Both the position numbers and the translations under genes were made by a program. Shown here in pieces: positions 1 through 7,493 of a stretch of DNA of 64,000 nucleotides. The stretch is from positions 186,001 through 250,000 of the forward strand of contig DBCS01000004.1 of assembly GCA_002293185.1 (NCBI GenBank), written 5' to 3'. Numbering within the stretch: the stretch's first letter is position 1; every line of letters begins with the position of its first letter. The notes under the pieces were generated by a model that was given only the letters and a program-made list of their open reading frames with translations, was not told the DNA's origin and searched no databases. Source of the stretch: Flavobacteriales bacterium UBA952 (lineage in GTDB: Bacteria > Bacteroidota > Bacteroidia > Flavobacteriales_D > Crocinitomicaceae).

Positions 1-121
1 GAAGTGTTTGGTACGTTAAAATACGGAAATCAGCGAAGTAGATGCCAATGATGAAAGGTAATAAAACGAGTAAGAAATGCCAATTTGGTTTGGGCAGTCC
101 TTGGGTTGTAGACGCGTTCAT
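1..121 (-). CDS. N-terminal fragment of a membrane protein (runs off the window)
   Basis: An ATG at 119-121 opens a reading frame that stays open to the window edge for about 40 codons. The visible N-terminus has a short polar stretch followed by a hydrophobic segment (about residues 15-30, core FLLVLLPFIIGIYFA), so this is probably an inner-membrane protein. It starts only nine bases after the recQ stop on the same strand, which suggests co-transcription with recQ. The fragment is too short to assign a family and I do not recognise it. It could be spurious, but spacing and strand fit a real downstream gene. Confidence 0.5.
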   Translation of the reverse strand, partial: MNASTTQGLPKPNWHFLLVLLPFIIGIYFADFRILTYQTL

Positions 122-130
122 AAGCGAGGA

Positions 131-1996
131 TTAGAGGTAGAATTTTCCCGCTTTGAATTTGATTTTTTCAGTGAGTAAATGGGGGCGAATAAGCAGCTCT
201 AGTTCAGCTCTTGAGCAAAGAAATTGTGCTTCTAGCGCTTCGATACTTTGGCCTTCTTGTAAAAAAGCAAATAAGGTCTCTTCGCTGAGTATGCTTGGCT
301 TACAAACATCGCAAGATCCGCATGTTGCAATATCTTGCCCGAAATAATGAATGAGTTGTTGAGCGCGGCACAGCGGGGCTTCGCAATAGCGCTGCATGGC
401 CGCAAGTTTGTCCTGAGCAGCTTTTTTGCGCTCTAAATAGATACTGGGTTTGAGATTCAGGTAAGATTCTGGCAACCTTTCCATGTTGAAATGCAGTATG
501 GGAAGGTTACTTTTTTTGGTGAGTTCGATGATGCCGTTTTTTTGCATGAAGTCTAATTGTTCTTCAAAACGTTTATTGGAGGTTTTTAGTCTTTTTAAAA
601 GTTTGTCTTCGTGCAGAATGGTCATTTGGTCAAAAATGCCAGGATAACTGCGCACAAGGGTGGTGCAGAGCTGATAGTAGTCCTCGTGCTGAATTTGAAA
701 GTTATAAAGCACCTCATTATTGACAATAAACTGCAAGCGAGTAGGTTGATAGAACCCATCAGAAAGGCTAAAATTTCCGTTTTGCTCTAGAATCTTGAGC
801 GCAAAATACACCTCGTCGTCTGGCAAAGCAAAAGTTCGACAAAATATTTTCATGTCAAAAGCATAACTCTCTTCCTTGCCAGATCCAATGGCAATTTTCA
901 AATAGTTACAAACGGCACGATACACAAAAATGACGCGTTCGGCACTAGGATAGCTTTTTTCCAGTTGCTGCTTCAATTTATTGAAGTCTTGCGCCTCGTG
1001 TAATAAAAGCGCATAAGCAGGTTGACCATCTCGACCCCCGCGGCCTGCCTCTTGAAAATAAGCTTCAGGAGAATTGGGAATTTCATAATGGAGCACAAAC
1101 CGAACATCTGGCTTATCGATCCCCATACCAAATGCATTGGTGGCGACCATAATTTGGTTTTGATCGGAAAGCCAATCTTGGAGCATTTGACTACGCTGTT
1201 CGGCATTCAAGCCTCCGTGATAAATGCCACAGCGCAAGCCATTTGCCAGAAGAATGCGAGCTACTTCCTTAACTGATTTTCTGGTTTGACAATAGACGAT
1301 TCCCGTTCCTTTTTCCCGCTTACAAATGTTTAGGATTTCTTGCATTTTATGGGTGGTTGGCCGCACCAAATAGGAGAGGTTAGCCCGGGCAAAACTCGAC
1401 TCAATAATTTGTGCTTTAGGCATCTGGAGCTGATACAAGATGTCTTGCTGAACGGTTTTTGTTGCCGTAGCGGTGAGTGCTAAAATTGGGACTTCTGGTT
1501 GCAGTTGCCGGAGTTTGGCAATTTGTCTAAACGACGGTCTAAAGTCATGACCCCATTCTGAAATACAATGTGCTTCATCTATGACTAGTAGAGAAATTTT
1601 CATTCGTTTAAAGCGCTCCAAAAAAAGTGCGGATTGTATTCTTTCTGGTGATGTATAAAGGAAATCAAGCCCACCAAAACGCGCGTTGTCCAATGTTTGG
1701 TCAATTTCTCGATAGCTCAGGCCGCTCGTTAGTGCTCTTGCACGAAGACCTCTTTTTTGCAGGTTTTCTACTTGGTCTTGCATGAGTGCAATGAGCGGTG
1801 AAATCACCAAGCACAGACCGTCGCGCTGAATACCGGGGACCTGAAAGCAAATAGATTTGCCTCCGCCTGTGGGCAGTAGGGCAAGGGTGTCTTCGGCTGC
1901 CAAAGCCGCTTTAACGATAGGCTCTTGACCAGGTCTAAACGCACTAAAACCCCAATGTTTTTGAAGTATTTCCAAGGCTTGTGTGAAGGCGTTCAT
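131..1996 (-). CDS. recQ: ATP-dependent DNA helicase RecQ
   Basis: Superfamily 2 3'-5' DNA helicase for recombinational repair and stalled-fork processing. Walker A TGGGKS is at residues 43-48 and the DEAH box at 140-143 (VIDEAHCISEWGHDFRPS). The helicase C-terminal domain carries the arginine-rich motif QEAGRGGRDG, and the RecQ-C-terminal zinc cysteines appear in CRAQQLIHYFGQ followed by CGSCDVC near residue 565. After the RQC region there is a short winged-helix-like tail (about 570-621) and no evident HRDC domain. Length 621 aa is close to E. coli RecQ. A TTTG / 20 nt / TAACTTTG promoter lies directly upstream with only four bases between the -7 box and the ATG, so the mRNA may be leaderless. 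Confidence 0.96.
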   Translation of the reverse strand: MNAFTQALEILQKHWGFSAFRPGQEPIVKAALAAEDTLALLPTGGGKSICFQVPGIQRDGLCLVISPLIALMQDQVENLQKRGLRARALTSGLSYREIDQTLDNARFGGLDFLYTSPERIQSALFLERFKRMKISLLVIDEAHCISEWGHDFRPSFRQIAKLRQLQPEVPILALTATATKTVQQDILYQLQMPKAQIIESSFARANLSYLVRPTTHKMQEILNICKREKGTGIVYCQTRKSVKEVARILLANGLRCGIYHGGLNAEQRSQMLQDWLSDQNQIMVATNAFGMGIDKPDVRFVLHYEIPNSPEAYFQEAGRGGRDGQPAYALLLHEAQDFNKLKQQLEKSYPSAERVIFVYRAVCNYLKIAIGSGKEESYAFDMKIFCRTFALPDDEVYFALKILEQNGNFSLSDGFYQPTRLQFIVNNEVLYNFQIQHEDYYQLCTTLVRSYPGIFDQMTILHEDKLLKRLKTSNKRFEEQLDFMQKNGIIELTKKSNLPILHFNMERLPESYLNLKPSIYLERKKAAQDKLAAMQRYCEAPLCRAQQLIHYFGQDIATCGSCDVCKPSILSEETLFAFLQEGQSIEALEAQFLCSRAELELLIRPHLLTEKIKFKAGKFYL

Positions 1997-2000
1997 AACG

Positions 2001-2032
2001 CAAAGTTAAGGATTGCTTTTAATAAGGTCAAA
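2001..2032 (-). promoter_or_regulatory. Promoter of recQ (TTTG-N20-TAACTTTG)
   Basis: Read on the minus strand, a -33 TTTG (complement of 2029-2032) is followed after 20 bases by a perfect -7 box TAACTTTG (complement of 2001-2008). The recQ ATG begins four bases after the box. The match to the Bacteroidota TTTG/TAnnTTTG consensus is complete. Confidence 0.6.
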
Positions 2033-2035
2033 AGG

Positions 2036-2066
2036 TTGTGTGCTCGACGATTTAGCCGTATATTCG
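2036..2066 (+). promoter_or_regulatory. Promoter of ilvE (TTG-N20-TATATTCG)
   Basis: A TTG at 2036-2038 and TATATTCG at 2059-2066 (seven of eight consistent with TAnnTTTG) are separated by 20 bases, the usual Bacteroidota spacing, and lie 19 bases before the ilvE ATG. The recQ promoter occupies 2001-2032 on the other strand, so the two form a tight divergent pair. Confidence 0.5.
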
Positions 2067-2085
2067 CGCATCAATTAACAAGCTT

Positions 2086-3159
2086 ATGTCTGGAATTCCC
2101 TTACAATTTCCTATCACACCCAATACAGATAGCCACTTGTATTCTGTCAACTGGGAAAACCTACCCTTTGGCAGAATCTTCTCTGATCACATGTTCGTTA
2201 TGGAATTTACGGACGGCAAATGGCAGCAAGGAGAAATCAAACCCTTTGGTCCAATTAGCATGCATCCAGCCATGTCAGCCATCCATTATGGGCAGTCCAT
2301 TTTTGAAGGAATGAAAGCCTACCGAAACCAACACAACGAAGTAGTTTTGTTCAGACCGGAATTAAATGCACGTCGATTTGCTGAGTCAGCTGCACGCATG
2401 TGCATGCCAGAAATTCCAGAAGATCTATTTTTAGCAGCCGTAAAACAACTCGTTGCCCAAGATGCCGGATGGGTCACTGACAAACCTGGTTACGCTTTAT
2501 ATATTCGTCCTTTTATGTTTGCAACCGATGAATTCGTCGGAATCAAACCTTCAGAAAACTACAAATTTGTCATTATCACTTCTCCGGTTGGCTCTTATTA
2601 CGCAGAGCCTGTTCGCGTCAAAATTGAAGAGCACTACACTCGTGCTGCCATTGGAGGCGTTGGGCGCGCTAAAGCGGCCGGCAACTATGCAGCATCTTTG
2701 TATCCGGCTAAACTTGCACAACAAGAAGGATTTCATCAGTTAGTCTGGACCGATGCCAAAACACATACATTTATTGAAGAGTCTGGCACCATGAATATCA
2801 TGTTTGTCATCAACAACACCTTAATTACACCCTCTGAAGAGGCAGACACCATCTTACGTGGCACCACCAAAAAAACAGTACTTGAAATCGCAGCCTCTTT
2901 TGGTATTGCCATTGAAGAACGCCATGTAACTGTAGCGGAAGTTATTGGAGCTGCTCAAAACGGCACCTTACAAGACGTTTTTGGTGCCGGAACCGCGGCA
3001 ACGATTGCGCCAATTGCATTGATCGGTTACCGCGATCAAAAAATCACTTTACCACCGCTAGAAGGCCGTGAAATCTCTTTACGGATTAAGGCGCATCTAG
3101 ACAACTTGAAGTCTGGCGCAATTCCCGATACCCAGCACTGGATTCAAAAAGTCTGTTAA
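2086..3159 (+). CDS. ilvE: Branched-chain-amino-acid aminotransferase
   Basis: PLP fold-type IV aminotransferase interconverting leucine, isoleucine and valine with their 2-oxo acids using 2-oxoglutarate/glutamate. At 357 aa it belongs to the longer BCAT form shared with eukaryotes and many Bacteroidota. The KAAGNYAASLYPAKLAQQEG stretch contains the region of the PLP lysine, followed by WTDAKTHTFIEESGTMNIMF. The C-terminal VFGAGTAATIAPI segment is the cofactor phosphate-binding region of class IV enzymes. The ATG at 2086 sits 19 bases after a good promoter. It is monocistronic or transcribed with the next plus-strand gene (37-base gap). Confidence 0.95.
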   Translation: MSGIPLQFPITPNTDSHLYSVNWENLPFGRIFSDHMFVMEFTDGKWQQGEIKPFGPISMHPAMSAIHYGQSIFEGMKAYRNQHNEVVLFRPELNARRFAESAARMCMPEIPEDLFLAAVKQLVAQDAGWVTDKPGYALYIRPFMFATDEFVGIKPSENYKFVIITSPVGSYYAEPVRVKIEEHYTRAAIGGVGRAKAAGNYAASLYPAKLAQQEGFHQLVWTDAKTHTFIEESGTMNIMFVINNTLITPSEEADTILRGTTKKTVLEIAASFGIAIEERHVTVAEVIGAAQNGTLQDVFGAGTAATIAPIALIGYRDQKITLPPLEGREISLRIKAHLDNLKSGAIPDTQHWIQKVC

Positions 3160-3196
3160 ACTTGTGAAATTCCAAGTATTTTAGCGTCGGTTCAAT

Positions 3197-4537
3197 ATGC
3201 GCTTAGTTGGTTTTTTGATTGTTTTTAATGCTGCACTTGTTGTTCAGGCTCAAACTTTAGTGGTCTCTGTTAAAGATGTTAAAACAAACGAGGCCATTCC
3301 CAATGTACAATGTAGTCTAGAATTTTTAAAAGCGGATGTCAGAACCAATCGAGCGGGAATTTCTTTGCCTAATGGGGTTATTTCATTTGATTTAAAGGAT
3401 TGCAAGTCCCTCACCAAGCTTAATCTGTACTTTTCTCACCCGATTTATCAGGGCGCGCATAGAACTATACTTTTTGACCCAAAGCAAGATACAACCCAGT
3501 TAGTGGTCTACCTTAAAGCTGAACGCGTCCAAGAGGTGCGCGCTATTGTTTTGCGCCCTAATCAACCCGACACCGTTTTTGCATCAAAAATTTATAGTGT
3601 GGCTGATTTTGAATTGGGCGCAAATGGCGAGCTTTTCTTATTGACGTATGAAAAGAACTTGCTCAAGGATGCGCAATTGCAATGTATCTGCAACAATGCC
3701 ACGCTATTTTTACACAATATACCTGAAAGAGCAGTGGGGCTGAAACGAGATTTTCGAGGAAATATCCATGTAGAAACCCAAGTCAATATGTACGGTTTGC
3801 AAAGAAAAGATACGGCGCTGCAATTGGGAAGCATCCCCAAAGACTACTTTTATAAATATATTGCCCCTATAGTAGACACAAGCCTTACGCAGCAGTTTTA
3901 CTCTAGTTATATCGATATTTACCCGGCCTTCGAATACGGTGCATTGGATCAGCTCGATTCGACGTATAAAGCAATTTTGCATATTCAAGACGACCTCATG
4001 ATGGAGTTGTACCGATCGGAATACAAATGGGTAGATGTTCGCACCAAACTTTGGGCAAAAAATCTAGAAAATCAAACTGGAATCGATGCGGAAATATACG
4101 TAGGCGCCAATGTATTTACCAAATCATTGTATTACCAGCCTGTGTATGCGCCGCTCTTTTTAGTAAACGATACGCTCTACATCTTCGATTACCCAAAGGA
4201 CATGCTGCGGGTATATACCATTCAGGGTCAACTCTTGAAATCTATTCCTATTTTTCATCATTACCATGCCAAGCAAAGTGGATTTCAAAAAAACTTGCAA
4301 CAAGACAGAAAAACGGGTAAAATTTATGCCACTTTCGAGCAAGACGGAAATTGTTATATCGGCCTCATTGATTTAACAACAGGTACAGTTGTTCAAAAAG
4401 TACTACTCTCTTTTCGGTATGTCGATAAGGTGAGGGTTGATAACAACCATGTATATTTTATTTATAGGCCATTTGAGTCTGCGCAAAAGAAATTTCTGTA
4501 CAAGCAAAAAATCCCGACAAAGGTATCATTACAATAA
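3197..4537 (+). CDS. Secreted protein of unknown function, possible beta-propeller
   Basis: I do not recognise a named family. A clear signal peptide occupies residues 1-19 (hydrophobic core, cleavage after VQAQ). Residues about 20-110 look like a small beta-sandwich of the carboxypeptidase-regulatory type common on Bacteroidota exported proteins (VVSVKDVKTNEAIPNV, then NRAGISLPNG). The remainder (about 125-440) is beta-rich, with repeated strand-turn units such as YIFDYPKDMLRVYTIQGQ and HVYFIYRPF, reminiscent of a six-bladed propeller. No lipobox and no T9SS tail are present. It lies between ilvE and a convergent nuclease gene. Function unknown; periplasmic or outer-membrane-associated location is inferred. 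Confidence 0.75.
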   Translation: MRLVGFLIVFNAALVVQAQTLVVSVKDVKTNEAIPNVQCSLEFLKADVRTNRAGISLPNGVISFDLKDCKSLTKLNLYFSHPIYQGAHRTILFDPKQDTTQLVVYLKAERVQEVRAIVLRPNQPDTVFASKIYSVADFELGANGELFLLTYEKNLLKDAQLQCICNNATLFLHNIPERAVGLKRDFRGNIHVETQVNMYGLQRKDTALQLGSIPKDYFYKYIAPIVDTSLTQQFYSSYIDIYPAFEYGALDQLDSTYKAILHIQDDLMMELYRSEYKWVDVRTKLWAKNLENQTGIDAEIYVGANVFTKSLYYQPVYAPLFLVNDTLYIFDYPKDMLRVYTIQGQLLKSIPIFHHYHAKQSGFQKNLQQDRKTGKIYATFEQDGNCYIGLIDLTTGTVVQKVLLSFRYVDKVRVDNNHVYFIYRPFESAQKKFLYKQKIPTKVSLQ

Positions 4538-4543
4538 TCCTAA

Positions 4544-5494
4544 TTAAGGATGTAAAATAACTTGTATGGAAACCGGAAGATGGTCTGAATAACCCCCAAG
4601 ATATGTGTTGCCCGCATAGGTTCTATTCGGAACAATTTGACCCTTGTATTGCGTAAGTAGATAGGTGAAACTATGAATTTGACCACTTTCTTTTTGAACT
4701 TGAAAATTACCCTCCATTGCATTCAAAGAAACCATAATGTGGTCTAAGACATCCCATTCATTCTTGTAATTATACGAGCCTCCAAAGCTGTTGCTTTCTT
4801 TGGAGATGAGGGGAGTTAGTTTTGTTGAAACATGCCGAGGAGCAACATCTTGTGGATGATCATTTAAATCTCCCATTAAGATGATTTTAGCTTTGGGGTC
4901 GTTTTGTTGAACGGAGTCTATGAACTGTGCTGCCATTTGCGCCGCTTTGAAGCGACGAGGAGCGCTTTGCTCGGCTCCACCTACACGACTTGGCCAATGA
5001 TTGACGAGAACAAATATATTTTCTTTCTTGTAAGCGTATTTTGCCCAGACGATATCTCTGGAAGTAGGAAGGGTATCGCCAGGCAAGGTAAAACGTATAT
5101 AACCTGATGTTTTGAGCTTTAAGATATCTTTTCTGTAGAGCATACCCACATCAATACCACGTGCATCGGGGCTCTCGTAATGGACAACTCCGTAGCGTTT
5201 GTCTTCGCCAATTATATCTAGTAATACACCTTTGTTTTCAATTTCACAGACTCCCATAATGATGGGCATTTGCAGCGCTTCCATGACTTGTCTGATTTGT
5301 TGAAGTTTGGCGTTGTATTTCTCGGTATTCCATTGTTTTGCGGCAGCGGGTAGAAACTCGGCGTCGTCATTTGGCCCGTCAATGGTATCAAACAGGTTTT
5401 CTACATTGTAAAATGCAACTGTTTGTATTTCTTGAGCCTGTATGACCGATAGATATCCGAATACAAGTAGGAGTAGAGATAATAATTTATTCAT
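4544..5494 (-). CDS. Secreted endonuclease/exonuclease/phosphatase (EEP) family protein
   Basis: Metal-dependent phosphodiesterase of the DNase I-like EEP fold, probably an extracellular or periplasmic nuclease. Residues 1-20 form a signal peptide ending IQAQ. Family motifs in order: FYNVENLFDT near residue 28, MGVCEIENKG near 81 (catalytic Glu), VNHWPSR near 165, MGDLNDHP near 206 (Asp/Asn) and YSDHLPVSI near the C-terminus (the catalytic Asp-His pair). Length 316 aa fits the Bacteroidota versions. It is transcribed toward the preceding plus-strand gene with a six-base gap. The substrate (nucleic acid versus phosphoester) cannot be read from sequence. Confidence 0.88.
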   Translation of the reverse strand: MNKLLSLLLLVFGYLSVIQAQEIQTVAFYNVENLFDTIDGPNDDAEFLPAAAKQWNTEKYNAKLQQIRQVMEALQMPIIMGVCEIENKGVLLDIIGEDKRYGVVHYESPDARGIDVGMLYRKDILKLKTSGYIRFTLPGDTLPTSRDIVWAKYAYKKENIFVLVNHWPSRVGGAEQSAPRRFKAAQMAAQFIDSVQQNDPKAKIILMGDLNDHPQDVAPRHVSTKLTPLISKESNSFGGSYNYKNEWDVLDHIMVSLNAMEGNFQVQKESGQIHSFTYLLTQYKGQIVPNRTYAGNTYLGGYSDHLPVSIQVILHP

Positions 5495-5542
5495 ATCGCT
5501 TTATTTTTATTGCTAGACTAATTTAATGCTTTGAGGGTTTAA

Positions 5543-6319
5543 TTACCAACTACCACCTGAGCCTCCTCCACCAAAACTACCGCCGCCAAAACCACCAAAA
5601 CCTCCGCCACCAGAAGAACCTCCGCCAAAACCACCTCCGAAGCCGCCGCCTCCGAAGTAAAAGAAGCCAGGTCCGGTGCGTCTGCCACCAAAAGTAGTTC
5701 CGTTATCGCCCCCACCGCGCTTAATGAGTAAGAATAGGGCGCCTAGTATGAATAACAGTGCGAATATACCGCCAACCCATTTGTCTTTACGAATGCCATC
5801 GCGGTAGCTTTTTTCATTGATTTCACCTTTAGCGAGTTTAAATAAGATATCTAGCGCTTTATTAATACCCTGTGCGTATTGATTTTTCTTGAATTCAGGA
5901 AGTATTTCGTGCTGGACGATATCATGACAGCTCAGATCGGTGATAACTGCCTCTAAGCCCCGGCCAGGAGCCAAATAAACTTGACGTCCACCATTTTCTT
6001 GTGTGGGCTTAATCAAAAATACCAAGCCGTTGTTTTTATCTGCTTTACCGACTCCCCATTCTTCGCCGAGTTCGGTGGCATAATGCCAGGGTTCATCGCC
6101 ATTGAGGTCGTCTATGATGACAACAGTAATTTCATTGCTGGTTTCTTGCTCGAAAGCATCGAGCCTTTGTTCGATTTGCGCTTGGTCTGCGGCACTTAAT
6201 ACCTGAACTTTTGAAAAGTTATGAAGGAACCGTTCTGCTGACGTAGGTTTGGGGTATTGACCGAAAAGTGAGCAGCTGAAGTAAACAAGAACGAATAGAA
6301 AAATAAAGCGTTTTTTCAT
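5543..6319 (-). CDS. TPM-domain membrane protein with glycine-rich tail (YgcG-like)
   Basis: Signal peptide (residues 1-20) followed by a TPM domain (about 30-170; motifs SNEITVVIIDDLNGD, NNGLVFLI, APGRGLEAVITD), one transmembrane segment (about 182-200, GGIFALLFILGALFLLI) and a glycine/serine-rich tail ending GGSW. TPM domains have been linked to photosystem II repair phosphatases in plants; in bacteria they pair with LemA and their role is unclear. The start ATGA overlaps the stop of the upstream TPM gene, so the three genes LemA-TPM-TPM form a translationally coupled operon. The Gly-rich tail is low-complexity and normal for this family. Confidence 0.9.
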   Translation of the reverse strand: MKKRFIFLFVLVYFSCSLFGQYPKPTSAERFLHNFSKVQVLSAADQAQIEQRLDAFEQETSNEITVVIIDDLNGDEPWHYATELGEEWGVGKADKNNGLVFLIKPTQENGGRQVYLAPGRGLEAVITDLSCHDIVQHEILPEFKKNQYAQGINKALDILFKLAKGEINEKSYRDGIRKDKWVGGIFALLFILGALFLLIKRGGGDNGTTFGGRRTGPGFFYFGGGGFGGGFGGGSSGGGGFGGFGGGSFGGGGSGGSW

Positions 6320-6735
6320 CCGAAACTGATTTGATTGGGCAATTCATTTTGATCGTTTTCTTGAGGAGGAAAAAAATGAGCAAGTTGAGACCCTGCTTCG
6401 TTTATGCCGGCACAAAGCCCTTCGGCCAAACGCCCTTCTTTGAAATGCGCGAGCATGAGGTCTCGGGTGCTGTCCCAGAAGTTGTGTTGGACACGGGTAT
6501 TGATACCTTCATCGCCGATGATAGCGAGCTTGCGGTCTGCAAAGGCCACATAGATGAGTACACCATTGCGCGCTGCTGTGGCTTGCATTTCGAGTTGATC
6601 AAAAATATCGATAGCCCGCGCTACTGCATCAATTTTGCACTTGGCCTCTAGATGTACACGCAATTCTCCGCTCGTTGCAGCCTCTGCTGCTGCAATGCAG
6701 TCGAGCACCTTTTGTTGTTCAAGGTTGCTTAGCAT
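6316..6735 (-). CDS. TPM-domain protein without signal peptide
   Basis: A 139-residue single TPM domain: AAEAATSGELRVHLEAK near the N-terminus, RNGVLIYVAFADRKLAIIGD in the middle, and a helical C-terminus. No signal peptide or membrane segment is visible, unlike its downstream partner. It therefore probably stays cytoplasmic or docks on the membrane face through LemA or the other TPM protein. It overlaps LemA by one base and the next TPM gene by four bases (ATGA), which implies coupled translation and stoichiometric expression. Function is unknown beyond the family association. Confidence 0.88.
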   Translation of the reverse strand: MLSNLEQQKVLDCIAAAEAATSGELRVHLEAKCKIDAVARAIDIFDQLEMQATAARNGVLIYVAFADRKLAIIGDEGINTRVQHNFWDSTRDLMLAHFKEGRLAEGLCAGINEAGSQLAHFFPPQENDQNELPNQISFG

Positions 6736-7289
6736 TAAAACTTCACCTTTGGAGCGTTCTCTGAACCACTCGCGGCTACAAAACCTTCTTTTCTAGGGAA
6801 TTCTTCTCCGTTTAAGAAAAAGCGGGCAAAGAAACCACGGATGTGTGTGTTGTATTCTTTGACTGCTTTGTTGTAGTTATCCCGCTCCGTCTTGATGCGG
6901 TTTTCAGTACCTTCTAGTTGACTTTGAAACTGACTAAAATTCTCTGTAGAACGAATCTGTGGGTAGGCTTCGTAAGCTAAATTAATGGCGGTATTGATTT
7001 TACGACCCATAAGTTCGAGGTCTTGGGGTGTTTTGGCACCCACAATTCCGGCACGCGCTTGCGTTACTTGGGTAAGGATATCTTTTTCGTTTTGAGCAGC
7101 TCCTTTTACGGTTTCCAATAAATTTGGAATGAGGTCGGCACGGCGTTGGTAGGCAGATTGGACATTTGCAAATTTTTCATCGAGCCCTTCTTGATAGCCA
7201 ACGGCTTTGTTATAAAGGTTGTAGTATCCTAAGAAGCTAAAGAGGAGTATTGCACCTACGGCAGCTAATACGACATAAAGTGGTTTCAT
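6735..7289 (-). CDS. lemA: LemA family protein
   Basis: 184-residue LemA-fold protein: one N-terminal membrane anchor (about residues 5-22), then a long helical hairpin domain with the family signatures LYNKAVGYQEGLDEKFANVQ and YQRRADLIPNLLETVKGAA, and RSTENFSQFQSQLEGTENRI. LemA proteins are membrane-anchored with a helical bundle; their biochemical role is unsettled. It is the first gene of a three-gene operon with two TPM proteins, an arrangement common across bacteria. The 204-base divergent region shared with dinB contains a 13-base imperfect palindrome (7349-7361). Confidence 0.93.
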   Translation of the reverse strand: MKPLYVVLAAVGAILLFSFLGYYNLYNKAVGYQEGLDEKFANVQSAYQRRADLIPNLLETVKGAAQNEKDILTQVTQARAGIVGAKTPQDLELMGRKINTAINLAYEAYPQIRSTENFSQFQSQLEGTENRIKTERDNYNKAVKEYNTHIRGFFARFFLNGEEFPRKEGFVAASGSENAPKVKF

Positions 7290-7348
7290 TTTTTACTAAT
7301 TTAAGTTTGTGTGAACTATCCATCAAATTGTGTTCCAAGTTACGAAAA

Positions 7349-7361
7349 TGACATATTGGCA
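7349..7361. promoter_or_regulatory. Imperfect palindrome TGACATATTGGCA in the lemA/dinB divergent region
   Basis: The sequence fits the self-complementary pattern TGNCA-N3-TGNCA. It lies 60 bases upstream of lemA and about 130 upstream of dinB. Such symmetric short sites are often operators; no regulator can be named from the window. Confidence 0.25.
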
Positions 7362-7420
7362 GTTCTTTTTTCTTTCTTTTTTATTTGTTGATAACTTTTG
7401 ATTATATATTCGTCATTTTA

Positions 7421-7453
7421 TTGATGTAATATTAATCAAAAATGTTAATTTTG
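7421..7453 (+). promoter_or_regulatory. Candidate promoter of the dinB-dnaE operon
   Basis: TTG at 7421-7423 and a perfect TAATTTTG -7 box at 7446-7453 are separated by 22 bases, slightly longer than usual. The box is 40 bases before the dinB ATG. I see no obvious SOS-box-like inverted repeat overlapping it. Confidence 0.45.
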
Positions 7454-7493
7454 ATGCACCAACCAATCGAACTTTTATTGTTTTACCGTTTAA

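Noticed and set aside
1925..2314. 129-codon plus-strand ORF across recQ 5' end and ilvE
   Set aside because: Spans two real genes and their promoters in another frame; no motif.
5543..5700. Gly-rich repetitive coding DNA as a possible repeat element
   Set aside because: Normal low-complexity tail of YgcG-like TPM proteins; no DNA repeat outside it.
7357..7374. TTGGCAG-like sigma-54 promoter in the lemA/dinB spacer
   Set aside because: The -24-like TTGGCA has no matching -12 TTGC at the right distance.
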